Position numbers and translations under genes: made by a program
Source: Pseudoalteromonas sp. T1lg23B
GTDB lineage: Bacteria > Pseudomonadota > Gammaproteobacteria > Enterobacterales > Alteromonadaceae
Reading direction: 5' to 3'
NCBI RefSeq assembly: GCF_002964665.1
Contig: NZ_PQBZ01000002.1
Coordinates: forward strand, 310,001 to 374,000
DNA length: 64,000 nucleotides
Notes under the pieces: model-generated
Told to the model about the DNA's origin: nothing
Seen by the model: the letters and a program-made list of their open reading frames with translations, nothing else
The model's database searches: none
Shown: one piece after another, positions 27,496 through 38,264 of the stretch
How positions within the stretch are numbered: the stretch's first letter is position 1
How the letters are laid out: every line of letters begins with the position of its first letter

Positions 27496-29922
27496 ATGCG
27501 AAAAATAGCCAAGCTATCCGTCATATTCTGTACTTTGCTAGGCGCTATGATAACTCAAGCTGTCGCAGCAATTAAGTCTATTGACGAGTTTACTGACAAG
27601 TTAAATCGTTTTCCGGGATATTATTCCTTTTATGCAGACACTTCCAGCGGCAAAATTTATCTGGATGTCGACAAGCTAAAGCAACCATTTCTTCTACAGC
27701 ATAGCTTACCTTACGGCGTTGGCTCTAACGATATTGGGTTAGATAGAGGACAGCTTGGTGGTACTTATCTGGTACAGTTTGAACGCTTTGGTGACAAAGT
27801 GATGTTACGTGCGCTAAATAGTTATTATCGCGCTAGCTCGTCAAATCCTGCTGAGCAACAAAGTGTCAATGAAGCCTTTGCATCGAGTATTTTACAGGGC
27901 TTTAAAGTCGTTGCCGAAGATAGTGACAGTGTATTGATTGATTACACGCCTTATCTTTTGTCAGACGTACATGCGGTGAGCCGCACGCTAGCACAGCGTG
28001 AACAAGGCAGTTTTAACCTAGATAGCAGTCGCAGCGCAGTGTTTATGGAGCGTAGCAAAGCGTTTGTTGATAACACCGAGTTGGAAGCCGTGTTGACCTT
28101 TACTGGTAATAAGCCGGGCGAATATGTGCGTCAAGCTGTGGCAGACCCATATTCGATCACAGTTCATCAGCATCACTCGTTGATTAAACTTCCGGATGAT
28201 AACTATCAGCCTCGTAAATTCCACCCGCAATCGGGATATTGGAGCATTGAGCATAAAGACTATTCGGCACCATTAGGGGAGTCTATGTTGGTGCGCTACA
28301 TTCCGCGTCATCGCTTGGCTAAAAAAGACCCCAGTGCGGCGTTGAGCGAGCCGGTTGAACCAATTATTTACTACCTCGATCCGGGCGTACCAGAACCCGT
28401 CAAAACAGCGTTGCTAGACGGAGGCATGTGGTGGGACGATGCGTTTGCCGCAGCCGGTTATAAAAATGCCTTTCAGATCAAAATACTACCAGAGAGTGCC
28501 GATCCGATGGATGTACGCTATAACGTGATCCAGTGGGTACACCGTGCAACTCGCGGTTGGTCATATGGTTCATCGGTCATTGACCCGCGTACTGGCGAGA
28601 TCATCAAAGGACACGTGACGCTAGGCTCTTTGCGTGTGCGTCAAGATATCTTAATCGCAGAGGCGCTGGCAGCGCCATTTGTAACGGGTGATGAGGTGGT
28701 GAGTCGTTTACATGATATGGCACTTGATCGTATCCGCCAGCTCAGTGCGCACGAAATCGGTCATACTTTAGGTATTGCGCATAACTTTTCTGCGTCAATC
28801 AAAGACAGGGCGTCGGTGATGGATTATCCACACCCGTTAGTGTCATTCGATGCGAATGGCAAACTGGATATTACACAGGGCTATGCCAAAGGTATGGGCA
28901 CATGGGATACCCAAGTTGTTAAGTATGGTTACAGTGATTTCAGTAACACTGATGAAGCACAAGGGCTCGCTGATATTTTGGCACAAAACCGTGAGTTGGG
29001 TTTAGAGTTCATTTCGGATAGTGATGCAAGAGCTCAGGGTGGGGCGCACCCAACGGCGCATTTATGGGATAACGGTGCGGATCCAGCGGCAGAACTATTA
29101 CGTGTTTTAGATGTTCGCCAGCAAGCCTTAAATACCTTTGGTATTAACAACATAAAAACTGGTGTGGCCTTGTCTCAACTGGAAGAAAAACTGGTGCCTT
29201 TGTTTTTATTCCACCGTTATCAAGTAGAATCCGCCGTTAAACTAATTGGCGGTGTTGATTATGACTATGAAGTTCGCACTGCCAATGCCGTCAAAGGGGC
29301 TAAAGTAGTCGACAAGGCGATTCAAAAGAAAGCGCTACAGGCAATTTTGAAAACCCTCGACGCTGAGCAGTTGCGCATTCCTGAAAGTGTTTTGGCACTG
29401 ATCCCGCCAAAAGCGTACGGCGAGAGCAAAACGCGTGAAAGTGTGTACGGCAGAACAGGACTGACACTTGATGCCATGGCGTTACCTGAAGTTGCAGCAA
29501 ACCACAGTCTAAACTTGCTGCTTAACGCTGAACGATTGAACCGTTTGGCTCAGCATAAAGCAAGGGATGTTAAGCACTTGGGTGTTGAGCAGGTGATGAA
29601 TGCTTTATACAGTAAGGTATTTGACGCAAGTGCCAGCAGCGGCATGGCGCGAAAGTTAGCGCAACGTGTCCAGTATTTGACGGCAGCGCGTATGGCACAA
29701 CTAGCAAGTTCCGATAAAGTTGAGCCTGAAGTACAAGCACAGCTGCGATTCCAGCTAATGCGTGTTGCAAAGCAGTTTGACCAGCAGTCGCTGTTTAGCA
29801 ACGTTAGCGAAGAAACCGCTTATCGTCACGAGTTAGCAAGACAGGTTAATGTATTTTTAGAAAGCGGCAAATGGCCAGAAGGGTTTAAAGCGTTGCAGAT
29901 GCCTCCGGGTTCACCGATTTAA
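27496..29922 (+). CDS. Exported zinc-dependent metalloprotease (DUF5117/DUF4953 type)
   Basis: An 808-residue secreted or periplasmic metalloprotease. The signal peptide ends around AVAAIK. The N-terminal part (about 35-290) is the DUF5118/DUF5117-like propeptide region; the catalytic zinc site is AHEIGHTLGIAHNF (about residues 416-429) followed by SVMDYPHP, which resembles the Met-turn of metzincins. The C-terminal half is mostly helical. AAGGTAAGATC precedes the ATG. It is a single gene closed by a strong terminator. Related proteins are common in marine gammaproteobacteria and Bacteroidetes; the physiological substrate is unknown. Confidence 0.88.
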   Translation: MRKIAKLSVIFCTLLGAMITQAVAAIKSIDEFTDKLNRFPGYYSFYADTSSGKIYLDVDKLKQPFLLQHSLPYGVGSNDIGLDRGQLGGTYLVQFERFGDKVMLRALNSYYRASSSNPAEQQSVNEAFASSILQGFKVVAEDSDSVLIDYTPYLLSDVHAVSRTLAQREQGSFNLDSSRSAVFMERSKAFVDNTELEAVLTFTGNKPGEYVRQAVADPYSITVHQHHSLIKLPDDNYQPRKFHPQSGYWSIEHKDYSAPLGESMLVRYIPRHRLAKKDPSAALSEPVEPIIYYLDPGVPEPVKTALLDGGMWWDDAFAAAGYKNAFQIKILPESADPMDVRYNVIQWVHRATRGWSYGSSVIDPRTGEIIKGHVTLGSLRVRQDILIAEALAAPFVTGDEVVSRLHDMALDRIRQLSAHEIGHTLGIAHNFSASIKDRASVMDYPHPLVSFDANGKLDITQGYAKGMGTWDTQVVKYGYSDFSNTDEAQGLADILAQNRELGLEFISDSDARAQGGAHPTAHLWDNGADPAAELLRVLDVRQQALNTFGINNIKTGVALSQLEEKLVPLFLFHRYQVESAVKLIGGVDYDYEVRTANAVKGAKVVDKAIQKKALQAILKTLDAEQLRIPESVLALIPPKAYGESKTRESVYGRTGLTLDAMALPEVAANHSLNLLLNAERLNRLAQHKARDVKHLGVEQVMNALYSKVFDASASSGMARKLAQRVQYLTAARMAQLASSDKVEPEVQAQLRFQLMRVAKQFDQQSLFSNVSEETAYRHELARQVNVFLESGKWPEGFKALQMPPGSPI

Positions 29923-29929
29923 CCTTGAT

Positions 29930-29960
29930 AAAAAAAGCTGGCAGATTGCCAGCTTTTTTT
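29930..29960. terminator. Strong bidirectional terminator
   Basis: AAAAAAGCTGGCA and TGCCAGCTTTTTT form a perfect stem around a short loop, eight bases after the metalloprotease stop and facing the convergent argE gene. Confidence 0.9.
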
Positions 29961-30027
29961 GGTTATTGGCTTCGGGCTATCTGGTTTTTTCACAAGTTTA
30001 CATCAGCATATGAGCTTACTTGAAGTG

Positions 30028-31182
30028 CTAACTAAAGCACAGCTCATTTATCAAACGGCGGATCTGTTGTTGCGCCGGTGCAACTTTTTCCATCGCTAGA
30101 AATTCATCGGGTTGGTGCGCTTGTTCTATGCTGCCTGGGCCCATTACGATGGTTTCACAACCGAGTTGTTGAATAAATGGCGCCTCGGTACAGTAGTTCA
30201 CAGCCACAGCTTTGGTGTTTGCAACTTGTTCTGCCAACTTAACCAATGCACTATCTGTGCTACCACTGAATGCAGGAATTGGGTCATGTAGGTCAATGAC
30301 TTCAACACTATTAGGATATTGCGCATTAATAGGCGTAACGGCATCTAGCAGCAACATCTGTAGTTCCTTGATACTCAGCCCTGGTAGCGGACGTAGGTCA
30401 ATATGCAATTCACAACAGCCGCATATACGATTGGCGTTGTCTCCACCATGGATATGACCCAGATTCAATGTTGGGTAAGGGATCGCAAAATCTGATAGTG
30501 AATATTTATTCTTTAATTGTTCTTTTAGTTGCAACAATTTTGTAATCACCATATGCATGATTTCAATTGCATTCAAACCTCTGTCAGGATCGGAGCTATG
30601 ACCTGAGCGACCGAGAATGCGAATCGCGCTGCTCATATGCCCCTTGTGCGTGTACACAGGGGTCATATCTGTAGGTTCACCAATGATACAGCGTGCGGGT
30701 TTTAAATCAGGGTGTTTGGCAATTTGTTGTGCGCCAGCCATCGTGGTTTCTTCGTCGGCGGTTGCCAGAATTAACAGCGGTTCTGTTTGTTTTACGCCTT
30801 GTTCATCAAGGGTTTTGATGGCATCTAATACAAAGGCGAAAAAGCCTTTCATATCAATTGAGCCTAAACCGTAGAGTCGGTTGTCATGTTGCTTTAACTG
30901 AAATGGGTCATAGTTCCAGCGGCTATCGTCAAATGGCACGGTGTCGGTATGACCCGCAAGCATTAGGCCTCCTTCCCCTGTGCCACGCTTGGCGAGCAAG
31001 TTGAATTTACCAGGGGCGCTGTGCAGTTCGGTGATCTCTACTGTGAAGCCGAGGCTTTTACACCACTGCGCCAGCAGTTCTATCACTGGGCGATTGCTCA
31101 TATTAAGGGATTCGTCCAATGCACTGACGGATGGATTGGCGATGAGTTGCTGATACATAGCTAAAAAAGTCGGGGTGGCCAT
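30028..31182 (-). CDS. argE: Acetylornithine deacetylase
   Basis: Removes the acetyl group of N-acetylornithine in arginine biosynthesis. The 384-residue M20 enzyme has [36 protein letters not shown] and [14 protein letters not shown] with the expected two-zinc ligands. The ATG at 31182 ([11 protein letters not shown]) matches the family start; a TTG at 31206 is open but unlikely. It is divergent from argC across a region carrying ARG boxes, the usual arrangement in Vibrio and Alteromonadales. Note that an ArgE coexists with an argH-fused acetyltransferase, as expected for the linear pathway. Confidence 0.95.
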   Translation of the reverse strand: MATPTFLAMYQQLIANPSVSALDESLNMSNRPVIELLAQWCKSLGFTVEITELHSAPGKFNLLAKRGTGEGGLMLAGHTDTVPFDDSRWNYDPFQLKQHDNRLYGLGSIDMKGFFAFVLDAIKTLDEQGVKQTEPLLILATADEETTMAGAQQIAKHPDLKPARCIIGEPTDMTPVYTHKGHMSSAIRILGRSGHSSDPDRGLNAIEIMHMVITKLLQLKEQLKNKYSLSDFAIPYPTLNLGHIHGGDNANRICGCCELHIDLRPLPGLSIKELQMLLLDAVTPINAQYPNSVEVIDLHDPIPAFSGSTDSALVKLAEQVANTKAVAVNYCTEAPFIQQLGCETIVMGPGSIEQAHQPDEFLAMEKVAPAQQQIRRLINELCFS

Positions 31183-31212
31183 AAAAAATCCAAAATATTT
31201 ATTCAAAGTATT

Positions 31213-31274
31213 TGCATAACAATTTAAAGGTGTTTAGTATGAATATCAATTCACTTTTTTAGCATAAATATTTT
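31213..31274. promoter_or_regulatory. ARG boxes (ArgR operators) between argE and argC
   Basis: TGAATATCAATTCA at 31240-31253 matches the ArgR half-operator consensus TGAAT-N4-ATTCA perfectly. A weaker copy lies 21 bases downstream at 31261-31274 (AGCATAAATATTTT, 6 of 10 conserved positions), the standard centre-to-centre spacing of ARG box pairs. TGCATAACAATTTA at 31213-31226 matches 8 of 10. This places both divergent arginine units under arginine-dependent repression. Confidence 0.85.
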
Positions 31275-31360
31275 AGAGGCTGGCATGCGACGATACTCAT
31301 TCACTATTTAATTTCATTTTGACCTGTAAACGCAATACAAATAAGAGACCTTGATTAAAA

Positions 31361-32386
31361 ATGATGAATGTGAACAAAAAAGTAGCGATAGTCGGCGCCA
31401 GTGGATATAGCGGCGCAGAGCTTGCCAGTCTTATAGCCAAACACCCCAACTTCTCCCTGTCGGGTTGTTACGTGTCAGAGCAAAGCTTGGATAAGAACAA
31501 GTCTTTGAGCCAGTTGTATCCAGAGCATGGAGTTTTGCTCGACACGCCCTTACTGCCATTAACCGAACAAGCTTTTACGGACATCGCTGAGCAGGCGGAT
31601 TTTGTTTGCTTATGCACGGATCACCAAGTGAGTGTCGAACTGGCCCCTAAATTTTTAGCAATGGACAAGAAAGTATTCGACCTTTCCGGTGGTTACCGTT
31701 TAGCTAGTAGCGCTGATTATGAGCGATATTATGGCTTTAGCCACCCTTACCCGCACTGGCTTGAGCAAGCTGAATATGGGTTAGCCGAGTGGAATGCACA
31801 GGCTATCTGTGACGCACAATTAGTTGCGGTTGCTGGGTGCTACCCAACTGCGGCACTTAATGCGTTAAAGCCATTGAAGCTGGCAAATCTATTGGCAGAC
31901 AGACAAATCATCATTAATGCCGTTTCAGGGGTGACGGGCGCAGGTCGAAAAGCCAGTTTGAATACACATTTCTGTGAAGTGTCTTTAGCGCCTTATGGGC
32001 TATTTAATCATCGTCATACACCTGAGATCAGTCAGTATCTCGGACATGATGTGTTGTTTACACCTCACTTGGGTAATTTCTCTCGGGGCATTTTAGAAAC
32101 TATTTATGTAGAGCTTAAACCTGACGTAACGCCATCACAGGTCAGTGAGGCTTATCAAGTGCTGGCAGATGAACCGCTGATCCGTCTTAAAGGCGCGCAA
32201 TTGCCTTCAATTAAGAGCGTTGCAGGGCAACCATTTGTGGACATAGGCTGGCAACAGCAAGGTCAGCAACTCATTGTCGTGGTTGCGATTGATAACTTGC
32301 TTAAAGGCGCAGCAGGTCAAGCGCTGCAATGTATGAACTTAGCCTGTGCGCTCAACAGCGAACTGGGTTTGAAAGGAGCTTGGTAA
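31361..32386 (+). CDS. argC: N-acetyl-gamma-glutamyl-phosphate reductase
   Basis: NADPH-dependent third step of arginine synthesis. The 341-residue protein starts with the Rossmann motif VAIVGASGYSGAEL and has the catalytic Cys in VAGCYPTAALNAL, plus HRHTPEISQYLG and PHLGNFSRGI. Two adjacent ATGs (31361, 31364) are possible starts. First gene of argCBFGH(A); its stop overlaps the argB start by one base. Confidence 0.96.
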   Translation: MMNVNKKVAIVGASGYSGAELASLIAKHPNFSLSGCYVSEQSLDKNKSLSQLYPEHGVLLDTPLLPLTEQAFTDIAEQADFVCLCTDHQVSVELAPKFLAMDKKVFDLSGGYRLASSADYERYYGFSHPYPHWLEQAEYGLAEWNAQAICDAQLVAVAGCYPTAALNALKPLKLANLLADRQIIINAVSGVTGAGRKASLNTHFCEVSLAPYGLFNHRHTPEISQYLGHDVLFTPHLGNFSRGILETIYVELKPDVTPSQVSEAYQVLADEPLIRLKGAQLPSIKSVAGQPFVDIGWQQQGQQLIVVVAIDNLLKGAAGQALQCMNLACALNSELGLKGAW

Positions 32387-33159
32387 TGCAAACTTGGGTG
32401 ATCAAGATTGGTGGCGCAGTACTCGATACAGAAGGGGCGGCTCATGCATTGTTTTCAGAACTGGCGAAGATCAGCTGCAGTGATACCTCAAAGCAATTTG
32501 TACTGGTTCACGGTGGCGGCGCTTTGGTCGATCGTTGGTTAAACGATGCGGGGTTTGCAACGGCAAAGCATCAAGGGCTGCGGATCAGCCCAAAAGAACA
32601 AATGCCTTACATTGTTGGTGCACTTGCTGGGTGTGCCAATAAACAGTTGATGGCTCATGCCATCAGCGCAAATTTATCACCGGTCGGGTGCTGTTTATAT
32701 GAAGCGGGTGTGATGGCACAGCAAAAGCTTAGGGCATTGGGCCAAGTCGGTGAGTGTATTGCTCATGACAAGGGCATTTTAGCGACATTGTTGGAGTTGG
32801 GTCGAATCCCGTTGGTGAGTTCTGTAGGGCTCGGTGAAGATGGGCAATTATACAATGTTAACGCCGATGAAGCCGCAGCGGCCATTGCCAGTCAGCTTAA
32901 CGCAGAACTCATCTTTATGACGGATGTAGAAGCGGTGTTAGATGCGAATAAGCAACCGCTTCATCAGTTAGGTAAATCACAAATCGAGGAATTAGTCGAA
33001 ACAGGAGTGATAGTGGGCGGAATGGAGGTCAAAGTAAAGACCAGCCTTCGCGCAGCCCAACACTTACGACGTGGCGTGTATATCTCAAGTTGGCAAAAGC
33101 CAGAAAACTTGGCCGCACTCGTTGCAGGTGCGCACATTGGAACCAAAATCACTCCATAG
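32386..33159 (+). CDS. argB: Acetylglutamate kinase
   Basis: Phosphorylates N-acetylglutamate. The 257-residue amino-acid kinase has WVIKIGGAVLD, VHGGGALVD, a nucleotide-binding YNVNADEAAAAIA and FMTDVEAVLD, and GGMEVKVKTSLRAA near the end. The ATG at 32386 is preceded by AAAGGAG; the frame is open further upstream but that would overlap argC. The short form without the N-terminal extension of arginine-inhibited hexameric kinases suggests control mostly by transcription. Confidence 0.95.
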   Translation: MQTWVIKIGGAVLDTEGAAHALFSELAKISCSDTSKQFVLVHGGGALVDRWLNDAGFATAKHQGLRISPKEQMPYIVGALAGCANKQLMAHAISANLSPVGCCLYEAGVMAQQKLRALGQVGECIAHDKGILATLLELGRIPLVSSVGLGEDGQLYNVNADEAAAAIASQLNAELIFMTDVEAVLDANKQPLHQLGKSQIEELVETGVIVGGMEVKVKTSLRAAQHLRRGVYISSWQKPENLAALVAGAHIGTKITP

Positions 33160-33168
33160 GATTTAAAC

Positions 33169-34089
33169 ATGTTACAACATTTTTTAACGGGGCTTGAGTT
33201 TGATCAAGCACAGGTTTTGAAGCTACTCAAGTTAGCGCAGAATATTAAAAATCAGCCAAAAGAATACGCCCATGCATTGGCAGGCCTATCAATCGTAACC
33301 TTGTATGAAAAACCAAGTTTACGGACGCGTTTGTCGTTTGATATTGGTATCAATAAGTTAGGCGGACATGCGGTCTACTTAGATCAGCAAAATGGTGCCA
33401 TAGGCAGTCGTGAGTCGGTACAAGACTTTGCTTTGAATATCTCAACTTGGGCCGATGCGTTGGTTGCTCGGGTAAACCATCACAGCACCTTAACGACTTT
33501 GTCTGAACATGCGTCAATTCCTGTCGTAAACAGTCTGTGTGATTTATATCACCCATGTCAGGCTTTGGCGGATTTTTTAACGTTACAAGAAGTACATGGC
33601 GATGTGAGCCAGTTAAAGCTGGCTTACCTAGGCGAGGGGAATAATGTGACCCACTCTTTGATGTTGCTCGCGGCGACATTAGGCACTGATTTTGTGGCGG
33701 TATGTCCAAAAGGACATTCACCAGATGCGCAGATAGTTAAACAAGCAGAGCAGATAGCCGCGGCAAATGGGGCATCTGTTTTGATTAGTGACCGTGTTGA
33801 AGCTGCGGTGGGCGCAAATGCATTGTATGCAGATACTTGGGTATCAATGGGGAATAGCACCTCACTGGAGCAAGTAAAGCAAACCTTTTTGCCCTATCAA
33901 ATCAACCAAGCTCTCGTTCAAAAAACGGGCGCTAGCACGGTGTTGCACTGTCAGCCTGCGCACCGAGAATATGAGATCACCTCAGAGGTGATGGACGGCG
34001 AAAATTCAAAAATAATTCAACAAGCACAAAACCGCATGCATGCCCAGAATGCTTTGCTGGTATCACTATTAAATCCAAATTACGTGTAA
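33169..34089 (+). CDS. argF: Ornithine carbamoyltransferase
   Basis: Makes citrulline from ornithine and carbamoyl phosphate. The 306-residue protein has the carbamoyl-phosphate loop [25 protein letters not shown] and DTWVSMG. The ornithine loop, normally HCLP, reads [11 protein letters not shown]: the Leu codon CTG appears as CAG at 33952-33954. The catalytic Cys is kept, so activity may remain with altered substrate binding. AGGA precedes the ATG; nine bases separate it from argB. Confidence 0.93.
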   Translation: MLQHFLTGLEFDQAQVLKLLKLAQNIKNQPKEYAHALAGLSIVTLYEKPSLRTRLSFDIGINKLGGHAVYLDQQNGAIGSRESVQDFALNISTWADALVARVNHHSTLTTLSEHASIPVVNSLCDLYHPCQALADFLTLQEVHGDVSQLKLAYLGEGNNVTHSLMLLAATLGTDFVAVCPKGHSPDAQIVKQAEQIAAANGASVLISDRVEAAVGANALYADTWVSMGNSTSLEQVKQTFLPYQINQALVQKTGASTVLHCQPAHREYEITSEVMDGENSKIIQQAQNRMHAQNALLVSLLNPNYV

Positions 34090-34102
34090 GGATGTAAAGC
34101 AA

Positions 34103-35308
34103 ATGAGCGAAATCAAAAAAGTTGTATTGGCCTACTCGGGTGGTTTAGATACATCGGCGATTGTTCCTTGGTTAAAAGAAAACTATGGCTGTGAAGTGGT
34201 GGCGTTTGTAGCCGATGTTGGTCAAGGTGAAGAAGAGCTGGCTGGTGTTGAACAGAAAGCCATCGCTTCGGGTGCGTCAGAATGTCACATCGTGGATTTA
34301 AAAGAGCAGCTTGTTAGCGATTATATTTATCCAACGTTGAAAACGGGTGCGATATACGAAGGCACATACTTGCTAGGCACATCAATGGCGCGTCCTATCA
34401 TTGCCAAAGCACAAGTTGAAATAGCGCGCAAAGTGGGTGCCGATGCATTATCTCATGGTTGTACGGGCAAAGGTAACGATCAGGTTCGTTTTGAATCTTG
34501 CTTTGCAGCGTTGGCACCGGACCTTAAAGTCGTCGCACCATGGCGTGAATGGAACTTATCTAGTCGCGAATCATTGTTGGAATATTTAGCTGAGCGCAAT
34601 ATTCCATGTTCCGCATCAGCCACCAAAATTTATAGTCGTGACGCCAACGCATGGCATATTTCTCATGAAGGCGGCGAGCTAGAAAACCCGTGGAACCAAC
34701 CAAGTGAACAAGTGTGGACTTGGACTGTGTCACCAGAGCAAGCACCAGACAAACCAGAGTTTGTATCGGTAAGAGTTGAAGAGGGTCAGGTGGTGGCTGT
34801 TAATGGTGAACGTTTTAGCCCTTACCAGTGTTTAGTGCAACTAAACCAAATTGCCTCAGCTCATGGTGTGGGTCGTGTTGATATCGTTGAAAACCGTCTA
34901 GTAGGGATGAAGTCTCGTGGCTGCTATGAAACCCCAGGCGGCACGGTGATCATGGCGGCATTACAAGCAATCGACGAATTGGTTTTAGATAAAGCCAGTC
35001 GTAAATGGAAAGAGACCTTAGCCAGTGAGTTTGCACACTTAGTGTATGACGGTCGCTGGTTTACACCACTTAAAGACTCGATTTTAGCGGGTGCTGAGGC
35101 GCTCTCTGGTGTCGCTACCGGAGATGTTGTGTTGAAGTTGTACAAGGGGCAGGTCAGCGCTGTGCAGAAGCAATCAGTGAACAGTTTATACAGTGAAGAC
35201 TTTGCAACATTTGGCGAAGATGATGTTTACGATCAATCACATGCCGAAGGGTTTATTCGTTTATTCTCGTTATCCAGCCGGATAGCAGCGTTAAACAAAA
35301 AGTCGTAA
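34103..35308 (+). CDS. argG: Argininosuccinate synthase
   Basis: Condenses citrulline and aspartate with ATP. The 401-residue protein has the PP-loop [30 protein letters not shown], and the C-terminal [19 protein letters not shown] region. Length is that of the common short bacterial type. It follows argF by 13 bases and precedes argH(A) by 24. Confidence 0.97.
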   Translation: MSEIKKVVLAYSGGLDTSAIVPWLKENYGCEVVAFVADVGQGEEELAGVEQKAIASGASECHIVDLKEQLVSDYIYPTLKTGAIYEGTYLLGTSMARPIIAKAQVEIARKVGADALSHGCTGKGNDQVRFESCFAALAPDLKVVAPWREWNLSSRESLLEYLAERNIPCSASATKIYSRDANAWHISHEGGELENPWNQPSEQVWTWTVSPEQAPDKPEFVSVRVEEGQVVAVNGERFSPYQCLVQLNQIASAHGVGRVDIVENRLVGMKSRGCYETPGGTVIMAALQAIDELVLDKASRKWKETLASEFAHLVYDGRWFTPLKDSILAGAEALSGVATGDVVLKLYKGQVSAVQKQSVNSLYSEDFATFGEDDVYDQSHAEGFIRLFSLSSRIAALNKKS

Positions 35309-35332
35309 TACTAAAGCGTTAGGAGAAACATT

Positions 35333-37198
35333 ATGGCGTTATGGGGCGGGCGTTTTTCATCGGGTCCGGATGCGGCATTTAAACAATTTAATGACTCTTT
35401 GCCTTTTGATTATCAATTGGCGGAGCAGGACATTGTCGGCTCCATTGCGTGGGCTGGCGCGCTGCAACAGGTGAATGTGCTCAGTGAGCAAGAACATCAA
35501 GAATTGGTCGCAGCGTTGAATGCTTTGTTAGAAAGCGTACAGCAAGATATAGCAGCCGTTGCAAACGCTGGGTATGAGGATATTCATTCGTATGTTGAAG
35601 CAAAGCTTATTGAACAGGTGGGTGACTTAGCTAAAAAGCTCCATACAGGGCGTAGTCGTAACGACCAAGTGGCCACCGATTTTAGGCTCTGGAGTCGCCA
35701 ATGTGCGGAGCAGTTGCTGGCGGCCTTAGGCTCGTTAAAGTCGGCTTTTGTAAATTTAGCAGAGCGTGAACTTGGCACTATTTTGCCGGGTTATACCCAT
35801 CTTCAGCGCGCACAGCCTGTGCTTTTTAGCCATTGGTGTATGGCTTACGTTGAAATGCTTGAGCGGGATGAATCTCGCCTGCAAGATGCGCTTATTCGAT
35901 TGAATGTATGCCCTTTGGGCAGCGGTGCGCTTGCTGGCACGGCTTATCCGATTGATAGAGAGACCTTGGCGACTAACTTAGGATTTAGCCATGCGAGTCG
36001 TAATAGCTTAGATGCTGTTTCGGACAGAGACTTTGTGGTTGAGCTACTCAGCTGCGCCAGCATTTCGATGATGCATTTATCGCGCTTTGCCGAAGACTTA
36101 ATATTCTATAATTCTGGAGAAGCGGCCTTTATTGAACTGGCAGATAACGTCACGTCTGGCTCGTCACTGATGCCGCAAAAGAAAAACCCAGATGCGCTGG
36201 AATTAATACGTGGTAAAACTGGGCGTGTCTTTGGGGCATTTAGCGCCATGATGATGACCTTAAAAGCGCTACCTCTGGCATACAACAAAGATATGCAAGA
36301 GGACAAAGAAGGTCTGTTTGATGCCATGCCTACTTGGCTTGCTTGTATTCATATGGCAGAGGCCTGCATTAAAGGCTTAAAGGTGAATGCACAAACGACG
36401 CGTAAGGCGGCGCAAGGCGGGCACGCTAACGCCACAGAGTTGGCTGATTATCTAGTGGCTAAGGGGATCCCATTTAGAGAGGGGCATCACATTGTTGGCC
36501 AATTGGTACAAATAGCGATTGCTGAGGGTAAAAACCTAGAGCAGCTAAGCTTAGAGTCATTCCAGCAGGTTTGTTCTGTGATCACCGACGATGTGTATCC
36601 AGTACTGGAATTGGATGCAGGCATTGCCGCGCGTCAAGCGCTCGGGGGAACATCGGTAACGCAAGTAGAGCAAGCTGTACGTGCGGCGAAAAAAAAACAG
36701 CAGATCCTAGTCAGAGACGCTAATTTAGACGATGTAGATGCCATTGCTGGGCTTATTCAGCATTGGGCAAAAGTTGGCGAAAACTTGCCGCGGGCAAAAA
36801 GCGATATGATCCACTCCATTAACGAATTTGCTGTGACGGTGGTGGATGGCAAGATCACGGGGTGTGCCTCGCTGTACATCTATGACACGGGTTTAGCTGA
36901 AATTCGCTCCTTGGGGGTCGATCCACAAACTCATGTTAAAGGGCAAGGCATGCAGTTAGTTCAGTACCTGCTTATAAAAGCACGTAGGTTGGCACTTAAC
37001 CGAGTGATAGTGTTAACGCGCGTACCGGGCTTTTTTACTAAGCAAGGCTTTAGTTATTGTACTAAAGACACGCTACCAGAAAAGGTAATGAAGGACTGTG
37101 ATTTGTGTTTGCGTAAAGACCATTGCGACGAAGTGGCAATGGAATTCCTATTAAAGGCGGCAAAAAGTACGGTGATCCCGTGTAAGTTTGTTGCCTAA
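35333..37198 (+). CDS. argH: Argininosuccinate lyase fused to an N-acetylglutamate synthase-like GNAT domain
   Basis: A bifunctional 621-residue protein. Residues 1-458 are argininosuccinate lyase with [17 protein letters not shown] and the catalytic-serine signature [12 protein letters not shown]. From about residue 462 a GNAT domain follows ([16 protein letters not shown], then [25 protein letters not shown], where the KGQGMQ segment is the acetyl-CoA loop). This ArgH(A) fusion is known from Moritella and other Alteromonadales/Vibrionales and supplies the first step of the pathway. The C-terminal tail holds [12 protein letters not shown], possibly metal-binding. GGAG precedes the ATG. Confidence 0.95.
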   Translation: MALWGGRFSSGPDAAFKQFNDSLPFDYQLAEQDIVGSIAWAGALQQVNVLSEQEHQELVAALNALLESVQQDIAAVANAGYEDIHSYVEAKLIEQVGDLAKKLHTGRSRNDQVATDFRLWSRQCAEQLLAALGSLKSAFVNLAERELGTILPGYTHLQRAQPVLFSHWCMAYVEMLERDESRLQDALIRLNVCPLGSGALAGTAYPIDRETLATNLGFSHASRNSLDAVSDRDFVVELLSCASISMMHLSRFAEDLIFYNSGEAAFIELADNVTSGSSLMPQKKNPDALELIRGKTGRVFGAFSAMMMTLKALPLAYNKDMQEDKEGLFDAMPTWLACIHMAEACIKGLKVNAQTTRKAAQGGHANATELADYLVAKGIPFREGHHIVGQLVQIAIAEGKNLEQLSLESFQQVCSVITDDVYPVLELDAGIAARQALGGTSVTQVEQAVRAAKKKQQILVRDANLDDVDAIAGLIQHWAKVGENLPRAKSDMIHSINEFAVTVVDGKITGCASLYIYDTGLAEIRSLGVDPQTHVKGQGMQLVQYLLIKARRLALNRVIVLTRVPGFFTKQGFSYCTKDTLPEKVMKDCDLCLRKDHCDEVAMEFLLKAAKSTVIPCKFVA

Positions 37199-37215
37199 TC
37201 TCCCTGAAAAACCAT

Positions 37216-37248
37216 AAAAGGCGTCTGGTTGATCCCAGGCGCCCTTTT
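37216..37248 (+). terminator. Terminator of the arginine operon
   Basis: AAAAGGCG-CTGG and CCAGGCGCCTTTT-like arms form a strong stem followed by TTTTATTATTT, 17 bases after the argH stop. Confidence 0.85.
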
Positions 37249-37408
37249 ATTATTTACCTTCACCTGTCGTTTATCCTCTTTTTTTGTCAATTAGGCGCTC
37301 TAATTGGTGATGTCAAAAAATAGTGGCTTGGTATTTGCATTTTGGATGTTAGCTTTGTAACAAAAAGGTTAATTTTTATTCTATTTTTTGAAAACTAGAG
37401 AGGTTTAA

Positions 37409-37573
37409 ATGAGATTCTTACTACGATTAATCCAAAATACTAAAAACTCAAATATGTCGAAAGGTGCTGGTCAAACTCATCTACTTTCTGATAAGGTGCT
37501 AACAAATAAAGGGTTGTTTGTAAAAATCAGTGGTGCTAGAGGTGGTGGTGCAGTGAAAACTACAGCTGAATAG
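37409..37573 (+). CDS. Small basic, glycine-rich peptide (54 residues), unknown
   Basis: An ATG at 37409 preceded by AGAGG at good distance opens a 54-codon frame ending in TAG. The product starts MRFLLRLIQNTKNSN and ends KISGARGGGAVKTTAE: an amphipathic basic N terminus, a central polar part, and a Gly-rich tail. No cysteine and no transmembrane segment are present. It sits in an AT-rich island between the arginine operon and two related membrane proteins, 27 bases upstream of the first. The position and composition recall precursor peptides (bacteriocin, pheromone or RiPP-like), but no maturation enzyme is beside it and this is inference only. Confidence 0.55.
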   Translation: MRFLLRLIQNTKNSNMSKGAGQTHLLSDKVLTNKGLFVKISGARGGGAVKTTAE

Positions 37574-37600
37574 CCACAATAAAAAGACAGAAGAGAAGCC

Positions 37601-38137
37601 ATGTTTTTTGAATTAAGCGGGTTAAGTTTACATTTTGATACGGTTATTGTCATTGGCATGGTGCTCGCCTTTTTGTTTAACTTCAGCTTTTTCATCCTAA
37701 AATTAAATACAAATAAATCCCTTTTGTTGACATCAGGACTGATGGCTGGATCTTATTTCTTGAGTAATCACTTTTATGATATTGATATACCAGCAGCTTA
37801 TATGTATCTACAATGGTTGGCATATGATGTTGTGTCTATACTCTGCATATGGGGGTTGCACAAACTAACGAAGCAGCCTTTTTCAATTTCATCTATCTAT
37901 GTATTTGTCGGGTTGACTGTTAATAGCTTGTTATTTGCTTTGATGCACCTTGATATAGTCGTGTTGGGAAATAAGCAACAGTGGTGGTTTTGGACTGTCT
38001 ATAGTGCTTCTGTGAACTTCTTCGATTTGATGATGGTGGTAGCGCTTATATTAAATCGAGACTTTCTATTTATAGAAAGCCTTTCGAATAAAATAAAAGC
38101 GCTTTTTAAAGCATCTAGTGTTTTAAATACAAAATAG
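37601..38137 (+). CDS. Small polytopic membrane protein, unknown family (copy 1)
   Basis: A 178-residue integral membrane protein with about five hydrophobic helices. Its second half carries YDVVSILCIWGLHK, LDIVVLGNKQQWWFWTVYS and LNRDFLF, all of which recur in the next gene, so the two are tandem paralogues. No enzymatic or transporter motif is recognised. It begins 27 bases after the 54-residue peptide gene and may be cotranscribed with it. Base composition is lower in GC than the flanking operons, hinting at acquired DNA. Confidence 0.7.
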   Translation: MFFELSGLSLHFDTVIVIGMVLAFLFNFSFFILKLNTNKSLLLTSGLMAGSYFLSNHFYDIDIPAAYMYLQWLAYDVVSILCIWGLHKLTKQPFSISSIYVFVGLTVNSLLFALMHLDIVVLGNKQQWWFWTVYSASVNFFDLMMVVALILNRDFLFIESLSNKIKALFKASSVLNTK

Positions 38138-38264
38138 GATCACAAGCAGGTTCTAGGGCCTCTAAATCTGAGCTGGTATTAGTATTCTTTTGGCTTTTCC
38201 ATTTCCTGTTATTTATTGGGTTGCGTCAGTTTGTAGATGATCACTTTTTATAGGTATACTTTTT

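Noticed and set aside
33350..33721. 123-codon minus-strand frame inside argF
   Set aside because: Antisense shadow of a conserved gene, no ribosome site, no recognisable domain.
35333..37198. argH fusion as a novelty
   Set aside because: The ArgH(A) fusion is already described in Moritella and related marine bacteria.
37477..37695. Minus-strand frame starting MKKLKLNKK, like a class I lanthipeptide leader
   Set aside because: It is antisense to the start of a well-supported membrane protein gene and to the 54-codon gene, has no core-peptide Cys/Ser pattern, and no modifying enzymes are nearby; the resemblance comes from reversing codons for Phe and Asn.
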